Assembly: GCA_963779325.1 (NCBI GenBank)
Contig: CAVZXS010000026.1
Span: 62,001-126,000, forward strand
DNA length: 64,000 bases
From: CAVZXS01 sp963779325
Lineage (GTDB): Bacteria > Bacteroidota > Bacteroidia > Chitinophagales > Chitinophagaceae
Direction: 5' to 3'
Below, piece after piece: positions 1-8,762 of the stretch. Under the pieces are notes generated by a model. It did no database searches, was not told the DNA's origin, and saw only the letters and a program-made list of their open reading frames with translations. Each line of letters begins with the position of its first letter. The stretch's first letter is position 1. The translations under genes and the position numbers were made by a program.

Positions 1-290
1 AATTGCACATTCATTTTTTCCGCCAGCGCTTCATCGGCTATTTTAAAATCAAGCAGGGCGAGCCGCATTCTTTTTATCCGCAATTCATCCTGTTTAATAA
101 AACCTTTCCGATAGCGCTCCCACAGCATTTCATTATATAACAGGTAGTTTTTATAAAACAGGTTAAAATCATCAACGCCCCTTTCTTCCAGTTTCAAGGA
201 GGAATACAATTCTTCCAGTGTAGCCCGGGCATTACTTTCAAAATCCCAAATGGTATGATCAAGGTCGAAGAACAGGTGCCGGTATTTCAT
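1..290 (-). CDS. HAD-family hydrolase, YjjG-like (3' part missing)
   Basis: Reading the minus strand from an ATG at 290 gives an open frame that runs off the left edge, about 96 residues. It opens with MKYRHLFFDLDHTIWDFESN, which holds the HAD motif I DxDxT and the DHTIWDFE block typical of YjjG-type pyrimidine 5'-nucleotidase or phosphoglycolate-phosphatase-like HADs. The helical cap region follows (many Leu, Lys and Glu). Motifs II to IV lie outside the window, so substrate cannot be judged. The ATG lies 46 bases from the end of the LytTR regulator gene on the same strand, so it is downstream of that operon. Family call is firm, exact activity is inferred. Confidence 0.8.
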   Translation of the reverse strand, partial: MKYRHLFFDLDHTIWDFESNARATLEELYSSLKLEERGVDDFNLFYKNYLLYNEMLWERYRKGFIKQDELRIKRMRLALLDFKIADEALAEKMNVQ

Positions 291-335
291 TCGGAACTTT
301 ATTTAAAGTAAAAATGCAAAGGAAAGGAAAAATAG

Positions 336-1088
336 TCAAACTGATTTTAAACGTTCCATTACTTCTTCTTTTCTTCTTCGGGATATTTCCACTCTTGAGC
401 CGTCTGACATGGTCAGCATACCCTCTGCATGATAATTTATAACATGTGCTTTATTCACAAGGTGCGATTTGTGTATCCGGATAAATCCATGGCTTAGCAA
501 TATCTCTTCATATTCTCTCATGGTACGGGATGTAAGGAGGCTTGACTTATCAGTAAAAAAGAACTTAGTGTAGTTGCTTACTCCTTCCAAACGTATAATT
601 TCTTCGGGCTTATAAAAGAAAGTTCCCTGTGTAGTGGCTAATGCCAGTTTAAAATCTTTTTTATCATGCACATTTAAATTGTACATAAAATTATTATACA
701 GTTGCGGGTTACCGGTAATACCGGTTTCTTTCTGTATAAAGCGATCAAACCCGTTTCTCAACTCGTCAGCATCAATAGGTTTTAATAAATAATCCAATGC
801 ACTAAAGCGGATAGCCTCAATGGCATATTCATCATGTGCAGTGGTAAAAATAATATTGAAATTTATTTGCGGCACTTGTTTTAATAATTCAAAGCCGCTC
901 ATCAACGGCATTTGTATATCTATAAATAATAATTGCGGCTGAAAATCTTTCAATAAAAACAATCCTTCGTACGGATCATTAGTTGCTTTCAATTCAGTAA
1001 TCTCCGGCAAATAATGCTTTATCATCAGCGACAGGGTTTTGACCGCGGCCGGCTCATCATCTATTATCAGTGCTTTAATCTTGTTCAT
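336..1088 (-). CDS. LytTR family response regulator
   Basis: A 250-residue two-component regulator. Residues 1-120 form a receiver domain: acidic pair in IIDDEP, phospho-acceptor Asp in LLFIDIQMP, and the downstream Lys in DYLLKPID. Residues 145-250 match a LytTR DNA-binding domain (RLEGVSNYTKFFF, then RIHKSHLVNKAHV). LytTR proteins bind paired direct repeats about 21-22 bp apart and usually activate. The gene follows the sensor kinase by 2 bases, so the two are co-transcribed with the kinase first. Two candidate target sites with exactly 21-bp period lie at 7229-7259 and 7597-7627. Targets are inferred; the family is certain. Confidence 0.95.
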   Translation of the reverse strand: MNKIKALIIDDEPAAVKTLSLMIKHYLPEITELKATNDPYEGLFLLKDFQPQLLFIDIQMPLMSGFELLKQVPQINFNIIFTTAHDEYAIEAIRFSALDYLLKPIDADELRNGFDRFIQKETGITGNPQLYNNFMYNLNVHDKKDFKLALATTQGTFFYKPEEIIRLEGVSNYTKFFFTDKSSLLTSRTMREYEEILLSHGFIRIHKSHLVNKAHVINYHAEGMLTMSDGSRVEISRRRKEEVMERLKSV

Positions 1089-1090
1089 AA

Positions 1091-4000
1091 TTATCTGCCT
1101 CCTATAAATATTTTTAAAGCTACCTGTGTACCCTGCACCAGGCCCGTTACATCGGTAATATCCAGTACAGTTACTTCAAACTGCTTATCGTACTGCTGTT
1201 GCAGCAATTGCAGCCGTTGCTCTACTATCGACATCCCCTTTGACTCATGACCGCTTTCAGTTCCTTTGTTATTCTTTTTAAGTTTGGCTGACGCATTTCT
1301 TCCAATGCCATTATCCCTTATTGTAGCCAGCAGTATATCGTCTGTATACAAATCAAATTGAATATCCAGATTTCCGGCACTTGGCTTTGGCATCAAGCCG
1401 TGCCAAATGGCATTTTCAACAAAAGGTTGGAGCATCATTGGAGGAATTTTAATTTCTGTAGGGTCAATTTCGTCAATCATGTTGATGCAGTAAGTAAAAT
1501 TATCGCCAAAACGAAGCTGTTCTAATTGCAGGTAAGCGCTGAGAATTTCAATTTCTTTTTCTAAAGAAATAAAACTCTGATTACTGCAATTTAAAATATC
1601 CCTTTGCAGTTTCGAGAATTTAGAAAGATATTTATTGGCTTCTGTGACATTGCCCTGCAAGATATACTGCTGTATGCTGTTGAGTGCATTAAAAATAAAA
1701 TGAGGGTTCATCTGCATACGCAGCGCTGTAAGCTGCGATGTGGCAAAATCTTTATTCAGCCGCAGCACTTCCATTTCTTTTTCTTGCGTTTGCTTTTCAG
1801 CATTGATTGTTTCAATTTTACCGGCGCAAAGAGCGGCAATTGTTTGAAGGATTTGCAAATGCCGGTCGGTATAAAAATTCTTTTGAGCATGTTCACTGTC
1901 TATCACACCGGTTACCACTCCATTAATAATAACAGGTATGGCAATTTCAGAAAATCGCCTGACGTCATCAACAATATACCGTTCATCCAATGCAGTATCT
2001 GTAATAATTTCAGCTTTGCCGGTAAGTGCGACACTGCCTACAATGCCTTTGCCAAGAGGTATTTCAATGGGGTTGATGATCTTATTTTCTTCTGTTGTTT
2101 TAGGTCCCCAAGCCGCTTTCTGTATAAGCACATTTCGGTGTTCATCCTTCAGGTAAATAACACAGTCTTCAAATTTTAATTTCGAAATACAGTTTTTGGC
2201 CACATCCCACAGCAAGTCATCAATATTGCTGATGCTGTTCATCGAAGCGGCAAAATGATTTATGATCTGCTCTATTTCAAGTTGTTCCCTGTACCCCGCA
2301 GCTTTCAGTTGTTGCAGGGCTGTTTTTTCTGCTTCTCTTTTTTTAATAAAATCTATTCGTCTCTTGTATAAAAAAAAGGCCAGTGCGGCTACTGTTATCA
2401 GCAACAAGAAAATAAACCACCGGGTTTTCCAAAAGGGCGATGCAATGATGAATGAATACACAGCATCTTTTTCACTCCACTTGCTTTTGTTGTTCAATGC
2501 CTTTGCATGAAAAGTATATTTACCCGGAGAAAGGTTTTCATAGCTGATGCTTCTCAAAGCATCTCCATTTACCCAATTGGTATCAAGGCCATCTAATTTA
2601 TAATAATAACGCATGCCTTCCTGATTGGCATAATCAAGTGCTGTAAAACTAAAACTGAAAGAATTATTACTATAAGCAAACCGGTTGTTTTGGCTGAAAT
2701 TATTTACAGGTCCATTTGTTTTTATTTGTCTTACAGCAGTAATATAAACTACCGGTGGTGCATAGGCAGACAAAAGTTGCTGCGGGTTAAAGGATGTAAA
2801 ACCAAGCGTTGTTGCAGCCCAGATATGTCTGCTGCTGTCCTGACACAGACGGATATAACTATAGCCGGGTTTTATAAAGCCATCTGACTCATCAAAATTT
2901 AAAACCCTGTCTTTATTTTTTCCCTTTTGTCCTAAAAAAGTAATTCCTTTGGAGCTTCCTGCCCAGATATTGTTTTCTTTGTCTGCCAGCAGTGTTAAGT
3001 AATGCAATGTATTAAGACCATCAGCCTCTGTAAATTGTTTTACAATCTCCAATTCATTTTTTTTATTGAATATACACTGCAATATGCCTTCCCCCGATGC
3101 GGCCATCCATACATTTCCAATTCCGTCTTTTATTAAAAAATTTATTACAAGCTGTTTACCATTCACTAAAAAATGATGTAATGAATCGTTTTTAAAATAC
3201 ACAATACCTTCTTCTCCGCCCATCCAGATGCTTCCATCCGGCGCTTCCGCCCCCGAAAAAAATTTTGCATACTGCGAAATATTGGGCTGCCGGTAATATT
3301 TTCTGAACGAAACCGTTTCATTAGATGCAACTACTATTTCACTTATTCCCCGGTCACCCAACACGTACAATTTTCCATTGGTCGTTTTTATAAACTGATA
3401 TAGCGAATTGTCGTGCAAACCGTTTTCAATTGTATACCGTTCCGTTTTGTTATTCCTCATCAACACCAAACCCTGGTAACCGCTTGCAATCCACAGCCGG
3501 CCCCGCTCATCTTCATACATTGCTTTTATTTCTGCACTTGGCACCGGCTTATCTTTAATCAGTGTAAATGTATTTTCTTTCTTTTCAAACAGCCGGCCAA
3601 AGTTGGCGCCCAATAAAATTTTACCGCTTTGCAATGCAGCCACAGAATAATAATCTTTATAGTAAGGAAATTTATCAACAGCATACCTGCTGAATATGTA
3701 AGGCTTTGCTTTTATTAAACCATCGGAAGATGCCAGCCAGAAAAAATCATTGTCTTTCAGTATGGCCCTTGGCCATATAATGTTGCTGTCAGAAAATTTA
3801 ATGGAAGCAGAAGTGGTGCCGCTTTCTGCATCAAAACAAAAAGCCCCTCTTGTACCTACATACCATGCGCCCGCAAGTGCATTACTGTCAGGCTTAAATA
3901 ATTTTTCAGGGTTATAGCTGCTTGCAATACCGTTTTCAATTTTGTTTATTTCGGTGGAAGCAGCATCAAAATAAACTGTTGATTTATTTACAGGGAATAA

Positions 4001-4702
4001 AGAAGATATCTTATCACGGCTATTTGCTGTTGCATGTATCTGTTCCAACTTTTCATCAAGCAGTCGGTACAAAGTATTTTGCCCGGCAATATAAACAGTG
4101 CCGTCAGGTGCTTTACTTATGAGAACTGTACGTCGTTTATCAATCACTTCGTTTTGCAATTGCCATTGTTTAAGCAGGCAGTTGGCGATTGTTATCTTTT
4201 TCTTACCTGTAAAATCAACATCCTTTAAATAAAATTTTGCAGGGCCGTTTTCTGTTGCCAGCCAAACGGCACCATCCTTATCCGGCAAAATATCATTCAC
4301 TCCCTGCGGCAATGCAGATGCCGCACTCAATTTGACGATTTCATTGTTTACAAAACAAAACAAACCGGTTCCGCTGCCAATCCACAGCCGGTTAGCGCTG
4401 TCAGCCTTTATCACATTTACATAACCAATCAATTCCTTATCATTTGAATAAGCATAGTTGTGAAAAAAATAGCCGTCGTACTTACTAAGCCCTGCGGAGG
4501 TGCCAACCCACAAAAAATCTTTGCTGTCTTTTGCCAGTGCAATAATTTCGGAAGAAGGCAGACCATGTGAAGTATTATAAAACCGGAATGAACAGGAAAC
4601 GGGCTGCTGTCCAAAACTTTTCGTGATGCTGCAATTCAGCAGCATGAAAAATAAAAAAAGCGGATATATGGAAACTGTTTTTTTCAATATACTAATATAC
4701 AA
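1091..4702 (-). CDS. Propeller-type hybrid sensor histidine kinase (LytS class)
   Basis: A 1203-residue membrane sensor, partner of the LytTR regulator just downstream. Order seen: signal peptide (1-31); long periplasmic region of repeated beta-propeller blades with motifs like DFLWVGTSAGLSKYDG, RLWIGSGTGL and HIWAATTLGF (about 40-690, two-component regulator propeller); a Y_Y_Y-like Ig fold (FTALDYANQEGMRYYYKLDG, about 690-770); one membrane helix (about 780-800); a coiled linker; a GAF domain (about 855-1000); and a LytS-type kinase core with the phospho-acceptor His in QMNPHFIFNALNSIQQ and an N-box in PFVENAIWHG. Such sensors sit in the inner membrane and sense surface or nutrient signals; the ligand is unknown. 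The GAF between helix and kinase suggests a second, cytoplasmic input. Confidence 0.93.
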   Translation of the reverse strand: MYISILKKTVSIYPLFLFFMLLNCSITKSFGQQPVSCSFRFYNTSHGLPSSEIIALAKDSKDFLWVGTSAGLSKYDGYFFHNYAYSNDKELIGYVNVIKADSANRLWIGSGTGLFCFVNNEIVKLSAASALPQGVNDILPDKDGAVWLATENGPAKFYLKDVDFTGKKKITIANCLLKQWQLQNEVIDKRRTVLISKAPDGTVYIAGQNTLYRLLDEKLEQIHATANSRDKISSLFPVNKSTVYFDAASTEINKIENGIASSYNPEKLFKPDSNALAGAWYVGTRGAFCFDAESGTTSASIKFSDSNIIWPRAILKDNDFFWLASSDGLIKAKPYIFSRYAVDKFPYYKDYYSVAALQSGKILLGANFGRLFEKKENTFTLIKDKPVPSAEIKAMYEDERGRLWIASGYQGLVLMRNNKTERYTIENGLHDNSLYQFIKTTNGKLYVLGDRGISEIVVASNETVSFRKYYRQPNISQYAKFFSGAEAPDGSIWMGGEEGIVYFKNDSLHHFLVNGKQLVINFLIKDGIGNVWMAASGEGILQCIFNKKNELEIVKQFTEADGLNTLHYLTLLADKENNIWAGSSKGITFLGQKGKNKDRVLNFDESDGFIKPGYSYIRLCQDSSRHIWAATTLGFTSFNPQQLLSAYAPPVVYITAVRQIKTNGPVNNFSQNNRFAYSNNSFSFSFTALDYANQEGMRYYYKLDGLDTNWVNGDALRSISYENLSPGKYTFHAKALNNKSKWSEKDAVYSFIIASPFWKTRWFIFLLLITVAALAFFLYKRRIDFIKKREAEKTALQQLKAAGYREQLEIEQIINHFAASMNSISNIDDLLWDVAKNCISKLKFEDCVIYLKDEHRNVLIQKAAWGPKTTEENKIINPIEIPLGKGIVGSVALTGKAEIITDTALDERYIVDDVRRFSEIAIPVIINGVVTGVIDSEHAQKNFYTDRHLQILQTIAALCAGKIETINAEKQTQEKEMEVLRLNKDFATSQLTALRMQMNPHFIFNALNSIQQYILQGNVTEANKYLSKFSKLQRDILNCSNQSFISLEKEIEILSAYLQLEQLRFGDNFTYCINMIDEIDPTEIKIPPMMLQPFVENAIWHGLMPKPSAGNLDIQFDLYTDDILLATIRDNGIGRNASAKLKKNNKGTESGHESKGMSIVEQRLQLLQQQYDKQFEVTVLDITDVTGLVQGTQVALKIFIGGR

Positions 4703-4780
4703 TTTTTAAATCCGGCCTTATTATCCGTTCCGTAACCCAACTTTTACCTGCTGCCGCAGCTGAAATAGAATTTACTAACC

Positions 4781-6541
4781 CTATTTTTCCGCAGGATGCC
4801 GTGCAAAAGAACTGCCCTGCGCTAATTTATTTACCAATGTCTTCAATTCATCTATTTGTTTTTGTTGGTTTTGGATGATGGCTTGTTGCTCCTGCTGATT
4901 TTTTTCCAGTTCTTCCAATCTTCCAACCCCGCTTGTATTTTGTTTTTTCAGCAAATCAATTTCCTGTGTCCTTTTCTCCAAAGCCTGTATAGCAATAAAA
5001 CTTACTCCGGCAAAATCGGCGGAGTTGATAGTAGTATCATTGCCAATGGTTCCGTATTTATCTTTTCCAAAAGCAGCATAAAAATCCTGCGCCATTGGTC
5101 CATAATGCCGGAATGTTTTTGGGTCTTGTTTTTTATAATTCCAACTGGTAAGATGAAAGCCGCTTATCTTCTTTAAAAAATCTTCACCATTTACTTCTGC
5201 AAAATTTTCTTTGGTACGTACATCGCTGAAAGCACTCCATGCATTGGCACCGGCAGATAAAACACAACCGGAGGACAAATTGGAACTGGTGACCAGAAGA
5301 TAGCCCCCGGCAAACCTTGCCGAAAAAAAATTGGCCGCTGGAGAAAGCATAATAGTAGCAGAAGAATTATCGCCTATTATAAAAGAACCTGTTTCGTTAT
5401 TGGTGGAAACATTATTACCCATTGCTGTTGAAAAATCACCACCGGCGGTTGTTTGTCTTCCCATTGCAGTTGAATAATCTCCACCGGCGGTTGTGCGAAA
5501 GCCAGTTGCAAATGAGACAGAGCCGCCGGCTAAGCTGCTGTCGCCAATTGCAGTAGATGCATATCCTGTAGCATCTGTGTATTTTCCCATGGCGGTTGAA
5601 TTTTCGCCGCTGGCATTTGTTAACCTCCCCATTGCGGTTGAATTTTCGCCACTGGTGGATGTAAAATTTCCCATTGCAGTTGAGTAATCACCCCTGGCAA
5701 ATGTTTGTCTTCCCATTGCAGTTGAATTTTCGCCGGTGGCGGTTGTATTAAATCCCATTGCAGTTGATGCAAAACCGCCGGCAGTTACTGAGAGCCCCAT
5801 AGCCGTTGAGGCATTACCACCGGCGGTTACTCCGGCACCCATAGCTGTTGAGGCAAAACCATTGGCTGTTACTCCAAGGCCCATAGCTGCAGAGTATTGT
5901 CCCTTTTCGGAATTATTAATATTACCGGTTCTGAATGCCCCTGCCTTGGCATCAAAAAATAAGGCAGTACCTGCAATACCCGCAATATCCGGCAGCGATG
6001 AACTGTAATTATATAAACGGCGAAATAATAATGAAAACCCTGCACCGGTATTAAAGTCAACATTGCTTTTAAAATTGATATAGAGTGAGGAAGAATTAAA
6101 TACCCATCTACCTGTGCTGTTATACACATTACCAACTGCCAGCAGTGTGGCACCGGTTGATGATTCTTTTATGATTAAGGAATCACCTGTATTTAAGTCC
6201 ATCGTTTCCAGTGTAACCTCAATAGCTATATTAGATGAGAATGGAATGTTTGCTTTACTATCATGGTCAATCCCATAATTCCCTGCCGGCCCACCGGAGT
6301 CGTACAGCCTTCCCGTTGAGTCGGTATTAAGGAAAGAGACAGTGCCAAGGCCCGGCAATGTTTTTGTTTGTGCGACAGTAGGGGGTGTACCGGTGGCAGA
6401 TGTTGGTGTGTTTACCAGCAGGTTTCCTACAATATGCATTTTATTCATTGGTTCGGTGGTACCGATGCCTACGTTTTGCGCCATCGCCAATTGCTGAATT
6501 ACAATTACTATAAGGACTGTTATTATTTTTTTCATTTTCAT
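4781..6541 (-). CDS. Head-repeat adhesin with C-terminal S74 chaperone-like domain
   Basis: A 586-residue secreted protein. It has a signal peptide (MKMKKIITVLIVIVIQQLAMAQ), a globular N-terminal part, about a dozen 14-residue repeats of the form ASTAMGxxxTAxGx (about 210-376), and an S74-type tail-fiber chaperone domain starting at SDVRTKENF (about 440-540). A Gln/Glu-rich coiled coil (about 530-575) ends it. The 14-residue repeats match the left-handed beta-roll of YadA/Hia heads, and the S74 domain in phage tail spikes drives trimer assembly, often with self-cleavage. No YadA beta-barrel anchor or type IX CTD is visible, so surface attachment is unclear. It lies 6 bases after the lipoprotein gene 6548-7141, so the two are an operon. 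The repeats are 42-bp near-repeats at DNA level. Confidence 0.85.
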   Translation of the reverse strand: MKMKKIITVLIVIVIQQLAMAQNVGIGTTEPMNKMHIVGNLLVNTPTSATGTPPTVAQTKTLPGLGTVSFLNTDSTGRLYDSGGPAGNYGIDHDSKANIPFSSNIAIEVTLETMDLNTGDSLIIKESSTGATLLAVGNVYNSTGRWVFNSSSLYINFKSNVDFNTGAGFSLLFRRLYNYSSSLPDIAGIAGTALFFDAKAGAFRTGNINNSEKGQYSAAMGLGVTANGFASTAMGAGVTAGGNASTAMGLSVTAGGFASTAMGFNTTATGENSTAMGRQTFARGDYSTAMGNFTSTSGENSTAMGRLTNASGENSTAMGKYTDATGYASTAIGDSSLAGGSVSFATGFRTTAGGDYSTAMGRQTTAGGDFSTAMGNNVSTNNETGSFIIGDNSSATIMLSPAANFFSARFAGGYLLVTSSNLSSGCVLSAGANAWSAFSDVRTKENFAEVNGEDFLKKISGFHLTSWNYKKQDPKTFRHYGPMAQDFYAAFGKDKYGTIGNDTTINSADFAGVSFIAIQALEKRTQEIDLLKKQNTSGVGRLEELEKNQQEQQAIIQNQQKQIDELKTLVNKLAQGSSFARHPAEK

Positions 6542-6547
6542 ATTTTT

Positions 6548-7141
6548 TTACTTAGCTGATCTGCATTGCCATTTTGTAGCAGATTGCGGGCTGCTTTCTT
6601 TTGTTAACACTACCTGTGTGGGAGAATAATTAAAGCCGGGAGGAGAAGTAGAAATATAATAGCCGGGGTTATCTACACTTTCTATGGCTACGGTTCTTAC
6701 ACCATTTACTTTTGGCATTTCGTGTATAAAAAAACAGTAGCCATCACCACCCGGGTTTTCGATTTCGCTATTGCCCAATGTAGTACTCAAATGCACTTCT
6801 TGCCCGTTGCTGCTAAGGCCTGCAAACAGCCAGAGTCTCCGCTTTCTTTCAAGCTGTATAGTATAGCACAGCTTGTTAGTAAATTCTGTTTTGGATTCCG
6901 CTACGTTAAATTCGCAGAATCTCTCAAGGGTTAACTGATTAAGAGGGTACGACTTAAGTATCTCTGAGCGTTTCATATTATTGCCTCCCGTCTCCAGGTG
7001 TACATATTTATCTGCTGAGGCATCAACGGTAAAAATCCATTGATGCGGATAGGGCACTTCGAGTAATGCAGGATCGGTACTGCTTTTTTTACAGGAAACA
7101 AAAAATGAAAGCATACCAATAATAAGAATTGTCTTTTTCAT
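6548..7141 (-). CDS. Putative lipoprotein, function unknown
   Basis: A 197-residue lipoprotein starting at MKKTILIIGMLSFFVSCKKS; the Cys at position 17 is a good lipobox. An upstream in-frame ATG at 7234 exists, but it would put 31 residues before a complete signal peptide, so the ATG at 7141 is preferred. The mature part is mostly beta and begins with PYPHQWIFTVDAS; a cluster of Lys/Arg follows. I do not recognise a family. It is first in an operon with the head-repeat adhesin. The upstream region carries a LytTR-like site (7229-7259) and a weak -7 box, so control by the LytTR system at 336-4702 is likely. Confidence 0.75.
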   Translation of the reverse strand: MKKTILIIGMLSFFVSCKKSSTDPALLEVPYPHQWIFTVDASADKYVHLETGGNNMKRSEILKSYPLNQLTLERFCEFNVAESKTEFTNKLCYTIQLERKRRLWLFAGLSSNGQEVHLSTTLGNSEIENPGGDGYCFFIHEMPKVNGVRTVAIESVDNPGYYISTSPPGFNYSPTQVVLTKESSPQSATKWQCRSAK

Positions 7142-7228
7142 GATAAGCATTTTTAAAAGTTTATAGTTTTTTAAATACAAAAGAATAAGCAGAGTTACAA
7201 TCTGCATTAGTGAAAGCGCTAACCGGTT

Positions 7229-7259
7229 ATGCAACGGTAAAAAGGATTTATTGAATGGT
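7229..7259 (-). promoter_or_regulatory. LytTR-like paired direct repeat, site 1
   Basis: On the minus strand ACCATTCAAT (from 7259) and ACCGTTGCAT (from 7238) start exactly 21 bp apart, the geometry LytTR dimers use. It lies about 90 bp upstream of the lipoprotein/adhesin operon. Downstream on the same strand is TTCTTTTG (7178-7185), one mismatch from the TAnnTTTG -7 box. The same two half-sites recur at 7597-7627 in swapped order. Confidence 0.55.
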
Positions 7260-7425
7260 AAAAAATACCGGCAATATGAATTACCGCATATAAATTTTAA
7301 TAAATTGAAAGTGTATAAATAGTATCATCGAAGGTGCAGGAAAACAAACAGGAAGAAAATATAAATACTGTTGACTGCTAATTGATCTAATTAATTTCCG
7401 CGTTCTTCAATTTTTTTTGTAACAG

Positions 7426-7448
7426 AAAAAGCCGGGTGATTACCCGGC
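7426..7448 (-). terminator. Rho-independent terminator, minus strand
   Basis: GCCGGGT and ACCCGGC pair around a 4-nt loop (7431-7448). On the minus strand the stem is followed by five U (7426-7430). No protein gene on this strand ends nearby, so it points to a short transcript starting near 7550. The rest of the 7142-7679 gap holds the two LytTR-like sites and a GC-rich hairpin at 7460-7487. Confidence 0.5.
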
Positions 7449-7596
7449 CCGGTTTAATACCTGCCCGACGAATGCCTGGCAAGCAGGGTTAATGGCTTTT
7501 TAATTCATCTTTTCTGTAGTCAATAAATAATTTTCGGTATTTAAAATTTACCAATACAAAGGTTAAGATGATAATAATTGAGGTACCAACCCGGTT

Positions 7597-7627
7597 ATTG
7601 AATGGTACTATTAGTTTATGCAACGGT
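7597..7627 (-). promoter_or_regulatory. LytTR-like paired direct repeat, site 2
   Basis: Minus strand ACCGTTGCAT (from 7627) and ACCATTCAAT (from 7606), again 21 bp apart, the same half-sites as site 1 with order reversed. A near -7 box AACCTTTG ends at 7557, 11 bp (one helical turn) closer than the equivalent box at site 1. It could drive a minus-strand transcript toward the terminator at 7426-7448, or act on the SDR gene on the plus strand. Confidence 0.5.
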
Positions 7628-7654
7628 AAAAAAGAAGATATGATAAGTATGGTG

Positions 7655-7662
7655 TAGATTTG
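7655..7662 (+). promoter_or_regulatory. -7 box of the SDR gene
   Basis: TAGATTTG matches the Bacteroidota -7 consensus TAnnTTTG exactly and lies 17 bp before the ATG at 7680. No TTTG -33 element is visible; the LytTR-like site 2 occupies that upstream area. Confidence 0.5.
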
Positions 7663-7679
7663 TCTGTCAATCGGTCAAT

Positions 7680-8381
7680 ATGAATATTATTATTACAGGC
7701 GCCTCCAAAGGAATAGGCAAAGCCATTGCGGAAATATTTGCGGCCAACGGCCATCATCTTTTTATATGCAGCCGCAATGAAGTAAAGCTGTATAAAACCA
7801 TGGAAGAGCTGCTGACCAAATACCCCGATGCAAAGATAAAAGCCAAAGCCCGTGATCTTTCGGTAAAAGACCAAGCCATCGATTTTGGTAAATGGGTATT
7901 GGATAATGGCATCGTGCCCGACATACTTGTTAATAATGCAGGTTCCTTTGTACCCGGTGGTATTGCCAATGAAGAAGACGGTACGCTGGATACTATGCTG
8001 CAAACAAATTTATACAGCGCATACCATGTTACCCGAACAGTTTTGCCCGTTATGATAAAGCAAAAAAAAGGACACATCTTTAACATTTGTTCCATCGCTT
8101 CACTGAATGCTTATAAAGACGGCGGCGCTTACAGCATCAGCAAATTTGCGCTGTATGGTTTTTCAAAAAACCTGCGTGAAGAAATGAAAGCCCATAATAT
8201 AAAAGTAACGGCTGTACACCCCGGCGCCGTGCTTACTGATAGCTGGGGCAGCTTCGATAATTCAGCCAACCGCATTATGGAAGCATCGGATATCGCTAAA
8301 ATGATTTATACCGCCTCGCAACTTTCCGCAGGTGCCTGTGCCGAGGATATAATCATAAGACCGCAGTTGGGAGATTTATAG
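7680..8381 (+). CDS. SDR family oxidoreductase
   Basis: A 233-residue classical short-chain dehydrogenase/reductase. The N-terminal TGASKGIGKAIAE is the cofactor-binding GxxxGxG loop, NNAG follows at about 82-85, and SICSIASLN plus YSISKFAL give the Ser and the YxxxK catalytic residues. C-terminal AVHPGAVLTD is the usual segment. The SRNEVKL region with an Arg after beta-2 hints at NADPH, as an inference. Substrate cannot be read from sequence. It is a single gene, convergent with the DUF1801 gene at 8411, with its own -7 box at 7655. Confidence 0.92.
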   Translation: MNIIITGASKGIGKAIAEIFAANGHHLFICSRNEVKLYKTMEELLTKYPDAKIKAKARDLSVKDQAIDFGKWVLDNGIVPDILVNNAGSFVPGGIANEEDGTLDTMLQTNLYSAYHVTRTVLPVMIKQKKGHIFNICSIASLNAYKDGGAYSISKFALYGFSKNLREEMKAHNIKVTAVHPGAVLTDSWGSFDNSANRIMEASDIAKMIYTASQLSAGACAEDIIIRPQLGDL

Positions 8382-8410
8382 TTCAAGTATCTTTTTGGCG
8401 CAACAGTTTT

Positions 8411-8758
8411 CTATTTGCAAAGCGCTATCGCTTCTTTCAAAACAGCATTTATCTTTTTAACAGGTATATCTTTTGCGGGGTCTACCAATAATATTTTCAT
8501 GGTTACCCTTTTTTCTTTAAGCAAATCGGGGTGATTGATTTTTGAGCCTTGGATAATGCCGATATATGGTTGCATGAATTTCTTGTGTGTCCACAAGTAA
8601 CAAAAACGTTTCCCGTTAAAGTTGTAAAACGGTGCGCCGTATCTCCATGTCTCCGTTATGCTTTCATCCAGGCTGAGAATATGCTCCCGCAAAAACTGCA
8701 GGCAGCTTTTGTAAGGTTCGTCTTTTTGCAAAAAATAATTATCAATCGGCCTTAGCAT
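8411..8758 (-). CDS. DUF1801 domain protein
   Basis: A 115-residue cytosolic protein matching DUF1801: ETWRYGAPFYNFNGKRFCYLW in the centre and a conserved LREHIL segment before it. This family is small, helical and beta, and of unknown biochemical role; members are often near regulators. The ATG at 8758 lies 4 bases after the stop of the GyrI-like gene, so the two form an operon with this one second. Confidence 0.85.
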   Translation of the reverse strand: MLRPIDNYFLQKDEPYKSCLQFLREHILSLDESITETWRYGAPFYNFNGKRFCYLWTHKKFMQPYIGIIQGSKINHPDLLKEKRVTMKILLVDPAKDIPVKKINAVLKEAIALCK

Positions 8759-8762
8759 ATTT

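Noticed and set aside
5405..5910. Regular 42-bp repeats that could look like a CRISPR array
   Set aside because: They encode 14-residue head repeats in an open frame, with no unique spacers and no cas genes.
7490..7553. 22-residue TTG-started peptide in the minus-strand transcript
   Set aside because: The start would overlap the likely -7 box and there is no ATG or ribosome site; a non-coding RNA or remnant is as likely.
7611..8003. 130-residue open frame antisense to the SDR gene
   Set aside because: It mirrors a well-supported SDR gene in another frame and has no signal of its own.
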